From Rhizobium leguminosarum (GTDB taxonomy: Bacteria; Pseudomonadota; Alphaproteobacteria; Rhizobiales; Rhizobiaceae), in contig NZ_LWBS01000434.1 of NCBI RefSeq assembly GCF_001652265.1, positions 1 through 35,846 on the forward strand: 35,846 nucleotides of DNA, written 5' to 3'. Each line of letters starts with the position of its first letter. Position 1 is the stretch's first letter. This document shows, piece by piece, positions 29,032-35,846 of the stretch. Under the pieces are notes generated by a model, which had not been told where the DNA came from, made no database searches, and saw nothing but the letters and a program-made list of their open reading frames with translations. Position numbers and translations under genes: made by a program.

Positions 29032-29091
29032 GCCGGCGCGAGTGTTGCGCGCCGGCCCCCTAATCGACGGGCATGTGGCATGTCCGTCGAT
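29032..29091 (+). repeat. Tandem hairpins between binding-protein and permease genes
   Basis: Hairpin 1: GCCGGCGCG (29032-29040) / CGCGCCGGC (29048-29056), perfect 9 bp, 7-base loop. Hairpin 2: ATCGACGGGCAT (29063-29074) / ATGTCCGTCGAT (29080-29091), 12 bp with one G-U pair, 5-base loop. No T-run after either. The position suggests mRNA 3'-end protection of the binding-protein message and partial termination. Confidence 0.7.
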
Positions 29092-29134
29092 CCTTTCCAC
29101 TTGATGAAGGGAACCAGAGAGGAACCACCGCCCT

Positions 29135-30139
29135 ATGACGTCCTATCTGATCTTTGTGCTGAAGCGGTTCGGTCAGTTTCTGCTCGTTGTATTTCTTGGC
29201 GTGACGATAACATTCTTCGTCACCCATCTGACCCCGATCGATCCGGTCGAAGAAAGCATAGGCGCCATCACCCAGATGGGGCAGTCCGATCCGAATGCGA
29301 TCGAACTGATGCGCCAGTCGCTTCGCGAGCTTTACGGAATGGAGGGTTCGATCTGGCAGCAATACCTGCATTTCTGGCTTCGGCTTGCGACCGGTGATCT
29401 CGGCCCCTCGCTATCGGCATTTCCCACGCCCGTTTCCACCATCATCCTGCGGTCCCTGCCCTGGACCATCGGGTTGATGACGGTGTCGACCCTCATCACC
29501 TTCGTGCTCGGCAATGCGATCGGCGCGCTTGCCGGCTATTACCGCAAGGACATGGTGCTGAAAGCCGTCAGCCTCGTCTTCATCGCCCTGCTTCCCATTC
29601 CCTATTACATTCTGGCCTTCGTGCTTCTGATTGTCTTCGGTTATCTCTGGCCGGTGCTGCCGATCAATGGCGGCTATGAGATGAACGCCAATCTGGACCT
29701 CTCCTTTGCCCTGGTCTTCGATATCCTGAAACACTCGATCCTGCCGGCCTTGTCGCTGATCATGGTCGGCGCCGGCAGCTGGCTGATCGGCATGCGCGCG
29801 CTCGTTTCCAACATCATCACCGAGGATTACGTCGTCTTCGCCGAGCTCGGCGGCGTTCCGAAGCGGAAGATCCTGCGCTCCTATATCGCCCGCAATGCCA
29901 TGGTGCCGCAGTTCACCGGCCTTGCCATGTCGCTCGGCGCGATCTTCAACGGCACGGTCATCACCGAAATTGTCTTCGGTTATCCGGGCATCGGCAACCT
30001 GCTGATCGAAGCGGTGCATGCCGGCGACTACAGCCTGGTGCTCGGCCTCAGCGCATTGTCGATCGTCGGCGTCGCCGCCGCGGTGTTCATCATCGACATT
30101 CTGAGCCCGCTGATCGACCCGCGCATCAAGGTGGAATAG
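29135..30139 (+). CDS. ABC transporter permease, OppB/DppB type
   Basis: 334 residues. Six membrane helices: the first near 8-30 (FGQFLLVVFLGVTITFFVTHL), then a periplasmic loop containing SIGAITQMGQ and the ELYGMEG segment, and five more from about 105 on. The EAA loop for contact with the ATPases is visible as VFAELGGVPKRKILRSYIARNAMVPQFTG (about 230-260). ATG 29135 has AGAGGAA about ten bases ahead. It forms the heterodimeric channel with the next gene, three bases downstream, in the inner membrane. Confidence 0.93.
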   Translation: MTSYLIFVLKRFGQFLLVVFLGVTITFFVTHLTPIDPVEESIGAITQMGQSDPNAIELMRQSLRELYGMEGSIWQQYLHFWLRLATGDLGPSLSAFPTPVSTIILRSLPWTIGLMTVSTLITFVLGNAIGALAGYYRKDMVLKAVSLVFIALLPIPYYILAFVLLIVFGYLWPVLPINGGYEMNANLDLSFALVFDILKHSILPALSLIMVGAGSWLIGMRALVSNIITEDYVVFAELGGVPKRKILRSYIARNAMVPQFTGLAMSLGAIFNGTVITEIVFGYPGIGNLLIEAVHAGDYSLVLGLSALSIVGVAAAVFIIDILSPLIDPRIKVE

Positions 30140-30142
30140 AGC

Positions 30143-31000
30143 ATGTTTACGATCGTCCGCGACCTCGCGCGCCAGAATATGGAATTCCTCTGCGGCCTGC
30201 TGCTCTTTGCCGTCATCGTCGGATTGATAGTGGTGTCCTATTTCTCGCCCTATGGCGCCACCGACATCTATCTTCTGCCGCCCGATATGCCGCCCGATGG
30301 CGAATATTGGCTCGGCACGACGTCGCGCGGCCAGGACGTTTTCTGGCAGCTGACAACCGCGCTTCGCAACACCTTGTTTTTCGGCATCGGCGTCGCATTC
30401 ATTTCACGCATCATCTCGCTGGTCGTCGGCCTCGTCGCCGGCTATGCGGGCGGCGCCGTCGACCGGGTGCTGATGGCCATCAACGACAGCGTCATGGTCA
30501 TCCCGCAGTTTCCGCTGCTGATCCTGTTCTACTTCGTGCTGAAGGACAGCATGACCTGGACGGCGCTGATCCTCATCATGGCCTCGCTCGGCTGGTCCTA
30601 CGACGCACGCCTCATCCGTTCGGTGGCAATCAGCCTGAAGACGAGATCCTTCACCACCCAGAGCGTCTATTCCGGCATGAGCATGCGCAAGATCCTCGTC
30701 GAGGAGCACCTGCCCTATGTTCTGCCGATCGTCTTTGCCACCACGATGAACAACATGATCTGGTCTATCGGCATGGAAATCACCCTGTCGGTGCTGGGCT
30801 TCACCGATATCGAAACGCCGACCATGGGCATGATGATCTATTGGGCCAATGCGCATTCGGCGCTGATATCGGGCATATGGTGGTGGGTGGCCGCCCCCGT
30901 CGCCGTCATCGTCGTCCTCTTCCTGGCGCTCTTCCTGCTGTCCATGTCGATGAACGAATACAATGATCCGCGCAGCCGGCTGAACCGGATGGGAAGTTAG
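30143..31000 (+). CDS. ABC transporter permease, OppC/DppC type
   Basis: 285 residues. An N-terminal helix (about 14-34: LCGLLLFAVIVGLIVVSYF), then the typical OppC stretch GEYWLGTTSRGQDVFWQLTTALRNTLFFG, five more helices and an EAA-like loop around YSGMSMRKILVEEHLPYVLPIV (about 175-196). Starts three bases after the first permease stop, so cotranscribed and probably translationally coupled. GxGQDV (here RGQDV) marks the DppC/OppC family. Pairs with the OppB-type permease. Confidence 0.93.
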   Translation: MFTIVRDLARQNMEFLCGLLLFAVIVGLIVVSYFSPYGATDIYLLPPDMPPDGEYWLGTTSRGQDVFWQLTTALRNTLFFGIGVAFISRIISLVVGLVAGYAGGAVDRVLMAINDSVMVIPQFPLLILFYFVLKDSMTWTALILIMASLGWSYDARLIRSVAISLKTRSFTTQSVYSGMSMRKILVEEHLPYVLPIVFATTMNNMIWSIGMEITLSVLGFTDIETPTMGMMIYWANAHSALISGIWWWVAAPVAVIVVLFLALFLLSMSMNEYNDPRSRLNRMGS

Positions 31001-31001
31001 A

Positions 31002-31991
31002 ATGGACCCTTTGGTCGAAATTGAGAATCTGAAAGCCTATTACCGTGCCTTCCTCTTTGGCGTCGATCGCGAGGTGCGCGCCGTTGATGATATTAGCCTG
31101 ACGATTGCCCGTGGCGAGGTCTATGGCGTTGCCGGTGAATCGAGCAGCGGCAAGACCACCCTGATCAAGACCATTGCCGGCGCGATCCGGCCGCCGCTGC
31201 GGGTCGTGTCGGGAAAAGTGACATTCCATTTCGACGGCGGCACCCAGGATATCTACGCGATGAAGCCGGAGGATCGGCTGGCGCTGCGCTGGAAGCATCT
31301 CTCCTATATCATGCAGGGCTCGATGAATGTGCTCAATCCGGTGCGCCGGATCCGGCACTCCTTCACCGATTTCGCCTCTCGCCACATGAAGGTCGGCAAG
31401 AACGAGTTTTTCGAAAGGGTCGCCACCCATCTGCAGCGGCTGAAGCTCGATCCGCACCTGCTCGACGCCTATCCCCACGAACTCTCCGGCGGCATGCGCC
31501 AGCGCATGACCATTGCGCTGGCGACCATCCTGACGCCGGAATTCATCATCGCCGACGAACCGACGACCGCGCTCGACGTCATCGTTCAGCGCGACGTGCT
31601 GTCGATGATCCGCGAAATCCAGCGCGAGATGGGCTCGTCCTTCCTGTTCGTCACCCATGATATGGGAGTTCACGCGACGGTCTCCGACCGCATCGGCATC
31701 GTCTATGCCGGGCGTCTTGTCGAGGAAGCGCCGACCGCCAAGCTCTTCAATAAACCGCTCCACCCCTACACGCAGCACCTCGTCGGCAGCCTGCCGCGCA
31801 TCGGCGATGCGACGGCCCGCCCTTCGCTGGAGGGACGTCCGCCGAACCTCGCCATGCCGCCGGAAGGCTGCCGGTTTCACCCGCGCTGTCCGAAGCGCAT
31901 GGACATCTGCTCACAGAAGGTTCCGCCGCTCGTCACCGTCGAGCCGGGGCGGCGGGTGGCGTGTTTTGCCGTTACGGGAGATCAGGTTTGA
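31002..31991 (+). CDS. ABC transporter ATP-binding protein, OppD/DppD type
   Basis: 329 residues. Walker A GESSSGKTT (45-53, Lys51), signature LSGGMRQRM, Walker B FIIADEPTTALD (Asp185, Glu186), H-loop FVTHDMGVHA. The C-terminal oligopeptide/dipeptide transporter domain (about 235-315: NKPLHPYTQHLVGSLPRIGD...GCRFHPRCPKRMDIC) is present with its Cys-rich end, which in relatives can carry an Fe-S cluster. Walker A has Ser where Gly is usual (SSSGKTT rather than SGSGKST); this should still bind nucleotide. It starts one base after the second permease and overlaps the next ATPase gene by four bases. Confidence 0.94.
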   Translation: MDPLVEIENLKAYYRAFLFGVDREVRAVDDISLTIARGEVYGVAGESSSGKTTLIKTIAGAIRPPLRVVSGKVTFHFDGGTQDIYAMKPEDRLALRWKHLSYIMQGSMNVLNPVRRIRHSFTDFASRHMKVGKNEFFERVATHLQRLKLDPHLLDAYPHELSGGMRQRMTIALATILTPEFIIADEPTTALDVIVQRDVLSMIREIQREMGSSFLFVTHDMGVHATVSDRIGIVYAGRLVEEAPTAKLFNKPLHPYTQHLVGSLPRIGDATARPSLEGRPPNLAMPPEGCRFHPRCPKRMDICSQKVPPLVTVEPGRRVACFAVTGDQV

Positions 31992-32800
31992 GCGCTCTTC
32001 TTAGCCTCTCGCATGTCACGAAAGTCTACCGGCAAGGCGGCATGCTCGGCCGGCGGCTGATCACGGCGGTCAAGGACGTCAGCTTCGAACTGGGAGCGGA
32101 GCCGGAGATCCTCTCGATCGTCGGCGAATCCGGCTCGGGAAAATCGACGATCGCGGCGATGATCCTCGGCCAGACCGAACCAACGGAAGGCGAGCTTCAA
32201 TTCAGCGGCAGGACCGTCGCCATCCATAGCCGATCCGAGCGCAAGGCCTTCATGAAGGAGGTCCAGCCGGTTCTGCAGAACCCCTTCGAAGCCTTCAATC
32301 CGCTCAAACGTGTCGATCGTTATCTCTTTGAGACCGCCCGCAATTTTTCATTCTCGGGAAACCGGCCGGACCGGCAGCAGGCGGAGAAGATGGCGGATGC
32401 AGCACTCGTCCATGTCGGCCTGACCCTTGAAGAAGTGAAAGGCCGGTTCCCCCACGAACTGTCGGGCGGCCAGCTTCAGCGCGTCGCCATCGCCCGCGCG
32501 CTGATCCCGCAACCCCGCCTGCTGGTGGCCGATGAACCGGTCTCCATGGTCGACGCATCGCTGCGCATGGCGATCGTCAATCTCTTCGGCCGCCTAAAAA
32601 ACGAACTCGGGCTCTCGATCGTCTATATCACCCACGACCTCGCCACCGCCTATTACATCAGCGACAACATCATCATCATGCGCAAAGGCGAAATCGTCGA
32701 GCGAGGACAGGCGCGCAGTGTCTTGGACAACCCACAGCATCCCTATTCGCGGGCGCTGAAAGACGCGGTGCTGGCGGCGGACTTCAGCCCGGCGACATAA
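31988..32800 (+). CDS. ABC transporter ATP-binding protein, OppF/DppF type
   Basis: 270 residues from TTG 31988, which overlaps the previous stop (TTGA) and has GGGAG about seven bases ahead; the GTG at 31961 lies deeper in the upstream gene and is less likely. Walker A GESGSGKST (46-54, Lys52), signature LSGGQLQRVAIARAL, Walker B LLVADEPVSMVDASLR, H-loop YITHDLATAYYISD. It lacks the long C-terminal HPY extension beyond HPYSRALKDAVL, so it is shorter than typical OppF. It makes the ATPase heterodimer with the preceding gene product and closes the importer operon. Confidence 0.93.
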   Translation: MSALLSLSHVTKVYRQGGMLGRRLITAVKDVSFELGAEPEILSIVGESGSGKSTIAAMILGQTEPTEGELQFSGRTVAIHSRSERKAFMKEVQPVLQNPFEAFNPLKRVDRYLFETARNFSFSGNRPDRQQAEKMADAALVHVGLTLEEVKGRFPHELSGGQLQRVAIARALIPQPRLLVADEPVSMVDASLRMAIVNLFGRLKNELGLSIVYITHDLATAYYISDNIIIMRKGEIVERGQARSVLDNPQHPYSRALKDAVLAADFSPAT

Positions 32801-32949
32801 GCGCTGCGGGCAAGATGCGGGAATGCTACGTCTGTTACCCCGGATCCAGGACGAATAGGCAGTTTTCCTTTAGAGGGCGCTGGCAGGTTTAGCGTTGCCT
32901 TAAAGAAACCGTGCAAGGATGCAGGCCTGTCATCCACGCCGGCAACCTG

Positions 32950-35124
32950 ATGAAACTTCGAAGAAATCTCGCTCGCTCTGTAATAAGCCATACCAGCGCC
33001 TTCGCTCCGGCGATATTTGCGGCCATTATTGCAGCAATCGTCATCTGGGTGGCAACGAACTGGCGGCTGGAGCGATCGCTGGCCGATGAGCGATCGATCG
33101 TTGCCGGCGAGCTTGCCACCATATCCTCCCGGCTTCAGACGAACCTCAACAGCAACGTGAAGCTGTTGCAGGGGCTGGCGGCCGGCATCGCCGTCAATCC
33201 GGCGATGGACCAAAAGGGATTTTCCAAACTTGCCGCTGAGATTCTACAGCCCGATTCACAATTGCGAAGCTTCGCCGCCGCGCCCGGCATGGTGGTCAGG
33301 TGGGTTTATCCGGAGAAAGGAAACGAAAAGGCCATCGGGCTCGACTACCGAACCAATGAGAAGCAACGGGCTGCCGCGATGCTGGCGCGAAACACGCACA
33401 ATATCGTTCTGACAGGCCCGGTGGAACTTGTCCAAGGCGGAACCGGTTTTGTGGTCAGGTACCCGATCTACATCAATGACGGAAAAAGCCAGATTTTTTG
33501 GGGCCTGCTTTCCGGAATTGTAGACATACCAAAGCTTTACCAGGAAAGTGGCCTTGCTTCGACCGAGCTCGAGATTGCTATCAGCACCGTACCGGATCCG
33601 AATGCGCCCAAACAGGTTTTCTTCGGCAGCCTGGCAACTTTTTCCAGGAAACCGGTCCAGATATCCGTCGATATGGCATATGGCCGATGGACTCTCGCCG
33701 CACTGCCAAAGCAGGGATGGGGCCAAAATAGCGGGATCGGCATTTTTGAATTCTACGCGAGCCTGTTGGCATTCTGTGTCGTTGCGCCGATTGTGTGGAT
33801 CGGTTTCCTGACCAAATCACGCCAAAGAACGATCGAAAAGCTTCGCCTTCACAAGAAAAAGCTCGTTCGAGCACGACAGCGGCTGGAGTACCTGTCATTG
33901 CATGACGCATTGACGGGGCTTCCCAATCGACGATTTGTCGACCAGATGATCTCGCAACCGCCGAGACCGCGTCCAAAAGATTGTCTGATCCTCATTCATA
34001 TCGACCTGGATCGATTTAAAGAGATCAACGACACGAAAGGGCATGCAGGCGGTGACGCGGTCCTGCAAGCAACGGCTTCGCGCCTTGCCGAATTGGCTGG
34101 TCCAAACGACGTAGCGGCTCGGATTGGTGGAGATGAGTTCATCTTCGCCAGCTGGAGTGTCGATCCGGAGCCGAAGGCAAACGCATTGGCCCGGCAAATT
34201 GTCGATACGCTCGACCAACCCCTCTTCATTGACGGTGCGGCCTGTGTTGTCGGTGCAAGCGTCGGGGTCGCCTGGGAGAGTGAAGGTGCCCTCGGGCGGG
34301 ACCTCGGCCAATTGCTTCTCAATGCCGATTTGGCTCTCTACGAGGCGAAGAAGGCGGGCCGCGGCCGAGCGGCGGTTTTTACAGAAGAGCTTCGCAGCGC
34401 CGCAATCCATGCGAAAGAATTGGCGGACGAATTCAAGCAATCGCTCGATGGCGATGAACTCGTTGCATTCTTCCAACCGCAGTTCAATGCAGACACATTG
34501 GATATTGTCGGCGTCGAGACACTTGCCCGTTGGGATCACCCGCAAAAAGGTCTGCTCGCCCCGGACAAATTTCTGGAGGTGGCGGAAAAGCTGGGACGCA
34601 CCGGCGACATGGATAGGCTGATCCTGCAAAAGGCCCTGTTCGAGCTGACAAGATGGGACAGCCTGGGAATGCAGATTCCCCGTGTCTCGGTCAACATTTC
34701 AGCGCGTCGGCTGGCGCAGGCAAACCTGCTTGCCGAGCTGTCCGAGCTTCCCATAGCGAAGGGTCGCCTGTGTTTCGAGCTGCTCGAGACAATCTCCTTC
34801 AAGGATCTTCAACCTGGTCTCAAGGAGATCATTCCAGCCGTCAAAAAGCTTGGCATCGAAATCCAGATCGACGACTTCGGCACCAAGCCGATTATCGCGT
34901 CTCCATCTCAGCGCCGTCTGGTCTCCTCAATTGTCGAAATCGGCCGATCGCAGAACATCGACATCGTTGCGGAGGGCGTGGAGACAATGGAACACGCGAA
35001 GATCCTGAAAGATCTCGGTTGCCATATACTGCAAGGTTACGCTCTGGCACGACCAATGACCTCGGAGCAGCTGATTGAATTTTGCCGTATAAAGGACAAA
35101 GGAATCACAAAGGCAGGCCGATAA
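32950..35124 (+). CDS. CHASE-like / GGDEF / EAL membrane protein with damaged EAL domain
   Basis: 724 residues from ATG 32950 (in-frame GTG at 32911 is an alternative; neither has a strong ribosome binding site). Helix 1 (about 18-40), a periplasmic CHASE-like sensor (about 45-260), helix 2 (about 268-290), GGDEF domain (about 310-480) with intact GGDEF at 393-397, then EAL. The first EAL motif reads Glu523-Thr-Leu, and Asp641-Asp642-Phe-Gly-Thr is directly followed by KPIIASPSQRRLV. Only 33 residues separate Asp642 from Glu675 (EGVE), against 56 in RocR, so about 23 residues, including the catalytic LKIDR segment, are missing in frame at about 34884. Cyclic-di-GMP synthesis is likely retained and hydrolysis lost; a role limited to c-di-GMP binding is also possible. 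Confidence 0.9.
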   Translation: MKLRRNLARSVISHTSAFAPAIFAAIIAAIVIWVATNWRLERSLADERSIVAGELATISSRLQTNLNSNVKLLQGLAAGIAVNPAMDQKGFSKLAAEILQPDSQLRSFAAAPGMVVRWVYPEKGNEKAIGLDYRTNEKQRAAAMLARNTHNIVLTGPVELVQGGTGFVVRYPIYINDGKSQIFWGLLSGIVDIPKLYQESGLASTELEIAISTVPDPNAPKQVFFGSLATFSRKPVQISVDMAYGRWTLAALPKQGWGQNSGIGIFEFYASLLAFCVVAPIVWIGFLTKSRQRTIEKLRLHKKKLVRARQRLEYLSLHDALTGLPNRRFVDQMISQPPRPRPKDCLILIHIDLDRFKEINDTKGHAGGDAVLQATASRLAELAGPNDVAARIGGDEFIFASWSVDPEPKANALARQIVDTLDQPLFIDGAACVVGASVGVAWESEGALGRDLGQLLLNADLALYEAKKAGRGRAAVFTEELRSAAIHAKELADEFKQSLDGDELVAFFQPQFNADTLDIVGVETLARWDHPQKGLLAPDKFLEVAEKLGRTGDMDRLILQKALFELTRWDSLGMQIPRVSVNISARRLAQANLLAELSELPIAKGRLCFELLETISFKDLQPGLKEIIPAVKKLGIEIQIDDFGTKPIIASPSQRRLVSSIVEIGRSQNIDIVAEGVETMEHAKILKDLGCHILQGYALARPMTSEQLIEFCRIKDKGITKAGR

Positions 35125-35454
35125 CCCTGCATTCCCTGTATGACTATCTTCCGTCGACCCTAGACTCATCGCCACCAGTCGCTTGTGGGCCGGGCCAAGA
35201 CTTCTACATCCCAAGCCCAAGGTCTTGCCGCACTTCAGTGAGCGCTGCAGATGGCGAGCTACCTGTTCATCGCCGGTCAGCGGCCGTTTTTCGAGATGCA
35301 GTTGCACTATTATTCCAACCCGGATTTTGCGGGATTGTTTGCCAGACAGGAGAGATGAGCCAAGTGGTTCTCATCACCACGATGAATCAATCAGCGGCGA
35401 TTGATTCACAAATGTCGTTGGACGCCGCCGCCTGGTCTTTGCGATCCTGCCGGC
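35125..35454. other. Intergenic region with a possible 35-codon remnant
   Basis: 330 bases without a convincing gene. The only protein-like stretch is ATG 35251 to TGA 35358 (35 residues, MASYLFIAGQ... to ...LFARQER), bounded upstream by an in-frame TGA and without a ribosome binding site. It may be a decayed fragment. The longer frames covering this area have shadow-type composition. Confidence 0.35.
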
Positions 35455-35700
35455 ATGAAACTTCAGCCCTATCACCTCTACATCGAACGCAGAGAGCCTG
35501 CCAAAAACATGGCACGCTTCTATGCGCTATCGATCGAGCCGAACCTCTTTGGTGGGACATCGCTCGTGCGCAGGTGGGGACGGATCGGCAGCCGCGGGCA
35601 GCAGAAGATCCATGTCTTCGACAGCGAGTTAAAAGCGATCGATCTCCTGCTCACCCTTTTGCGCCAGAAGCGTTCGCGAGGCTATCGGCCGCTGCGGTGA
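35455..35700 (+). CDS. Single WGR-domain protein
   Basis: 81 residues from ATG 35455; the extension to 35401 lacks support. The whole protein is one WGR domain: YHLYIERREPAKNMARFYALSIEPNLFGGTSLVRRWGRIGSRGQQKIHVFDSELKAIDLL, with the family-defining Trp-Gly-Arg in VRRWGRIGSRGQ. WGR domains occur in PARPs, MolR and small stand-alone proteins of rhizobial plasmids, and are thought to bind nucleic acid. No clear ribosome binding site was seen. It lies tail to tail with the ArdC-like gene, 37 bases apart. Molecular role unknown. Confidence 0.88.
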   Translation: MKLQPYHLYIERREPAKNMARFYALSIEPNLFGGTSLVRRWGRIGSRGQQKIHVFDSELKAIDLLLTLLRQKRSRGYRPLR

Positions 35701-35737
35701 TCCGCGTCTCGCATGGCCAAGCCAAGGAAGAGACGGG

Positions 35738-35846
35738 TCACGCCGCCTCCTCCTCGTCGAGTTCCGGCTGCAAGGAATGCAGGTAGTCGACGGCGCGCTG
35801 AGCATGTGCTGCTGCGGAAAAGATGGCGCGTTTGTCGTTGCCCAGA
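35738..35846 (-). CDS. C-terminal end of an ArdC-like antirestriction/zincin protein (partial)
   Basis: The last 35 codons of a minus-strand gene that enters from the right edge: ...LGNDKRAIFSAAAHAQRAVDYLHSLQPELDEEEAA then TGA (complement of 35738-35740). The NDKRAIFSAAAHAQRA(V)DYL stretch is how the ArdC-type proteins with a zincin-like metallopeptidase domain end on rhizobial and other plasmids. ArdC binds single-stranded DNA and protects incoming plasmid DNA from restriction. The catalytic part is outside the window, so the call rests on the C-terminal motif only. Confidence 0.7.
   Translation of the reverse strand, partial: LGNDKRAIFSAAAHAQRAVDYLHSLQPELDEEEAA

Noticed and set aside
1..35846. 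CRISPR arrays, tRNA or rRNA genes, complete insertion sequences, toxin-antitoxin pairs
   Set aside because: Looked for evenly spaced repeats, tRNA-like cloverleaf ends, transposase motifs and small overlapping gene pairs; none could be supported by eye.

Overview
The window looks like a stretch of a large accessory replicon (plasmid or chromid) of a fast-growing Rhizobium, close to the R. leguminosarum/R. etli group. This is inferred from high GC and GC3, the gene families present, a rhizobial-type intergenic palindromic repeat at about 8.3-8.45 kb, and DUF736 and ArdC-type C-terminal genes at the two edges, which are typical of rhizobial plasmids. No replication genes, tRNA, rRNA, CRISPR array or intact insertion sequence were seen.

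Layout. (1) 0-1.3 kb: edge of a minus-strand gene, a DUF736 gene and about 600 bases without a gene. (2) 1.3-3.65 kb: minus-strand pair of an EEP-family hydrolase and a two-HKD phospholipase D/cardiolipin synthase-like protein. (3) 3.8-14.5 kb: a cluster that I read as a general-stress island. It holds a UdgX-type uracil-DNA glycosylase, a DUF2934 protein, two very small proteins, a hybrid histidine kinase with two receivers, a frameshifted small gene, a KGG-like stress protein, a DUF3175 protein, a frameshifted GST-like gene, and a minus-strand operon glgX - topoisomerase IB - LigD-type polymerase. At least five promoters here fit the alphaproteobacterial EcfG/RpoE2 pattern (GGAAC, 16-17 bases, then CGTT/TGTT/GGTT), and a sixth weaker one precedes udgX. 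(4) 14.6-17.4 kb: SDR oxidoreductase, MFS transporter, GNAT acetyltransferase. (5) 17.5-21.0 kb: pcaIJF operon of the beta-ketoadipate pathway with divergent pcaR and a near-ideal palindromic operator between them. (6) 21.1-24.1 kb: divergent pair of a secreted acid phosphatase/phospholipase C-like phosphoesterase and a di-heme cytochrome c peroxidase. (7) 24.2-32.8 kb: arabino-oligosaccharide locus: ArsR-like regulator with an unusual C-terminal domain, GH51 arabinofuranosidase and a five-gene Opp/Dpp-type ABC importer. (8) 32.9-35.85 kb: CHASE-like/GGDEF/EAL protein with an in-frame gap in the EAL domain, an orphan WGR-domain protein and the 3' end of an ArdC-like gene.

How the parts work together. 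Region 3 joins glycogen trimming, DNA end-joining polymerase, topoisomerase, uracil repair and several small stress proteins under one apparent sigma factor, as expected for stationary-phase or desiccation survival. Region 5 takes 3-oxoadipate to succinyl-CoA and acetyl-CoA, the last steps of plant aromatic catabolism. Region 7 imports arabinose-containing oligosaccharides and cleaves them in the cytoplasm; the regulator gene and the hydrolase promoter region share the 9-mer ATCGGAAAT.

The best candidates for something new are the set of EcfG-like promoters with the two-small-protein operon at 5.09-5.40 kb, the 5' hairpin of glgX, the regulator/operator pair of the arabinofuranosidase locus, and the EAL deletion. 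All promoter and operator calls are pattern matches made by eye.
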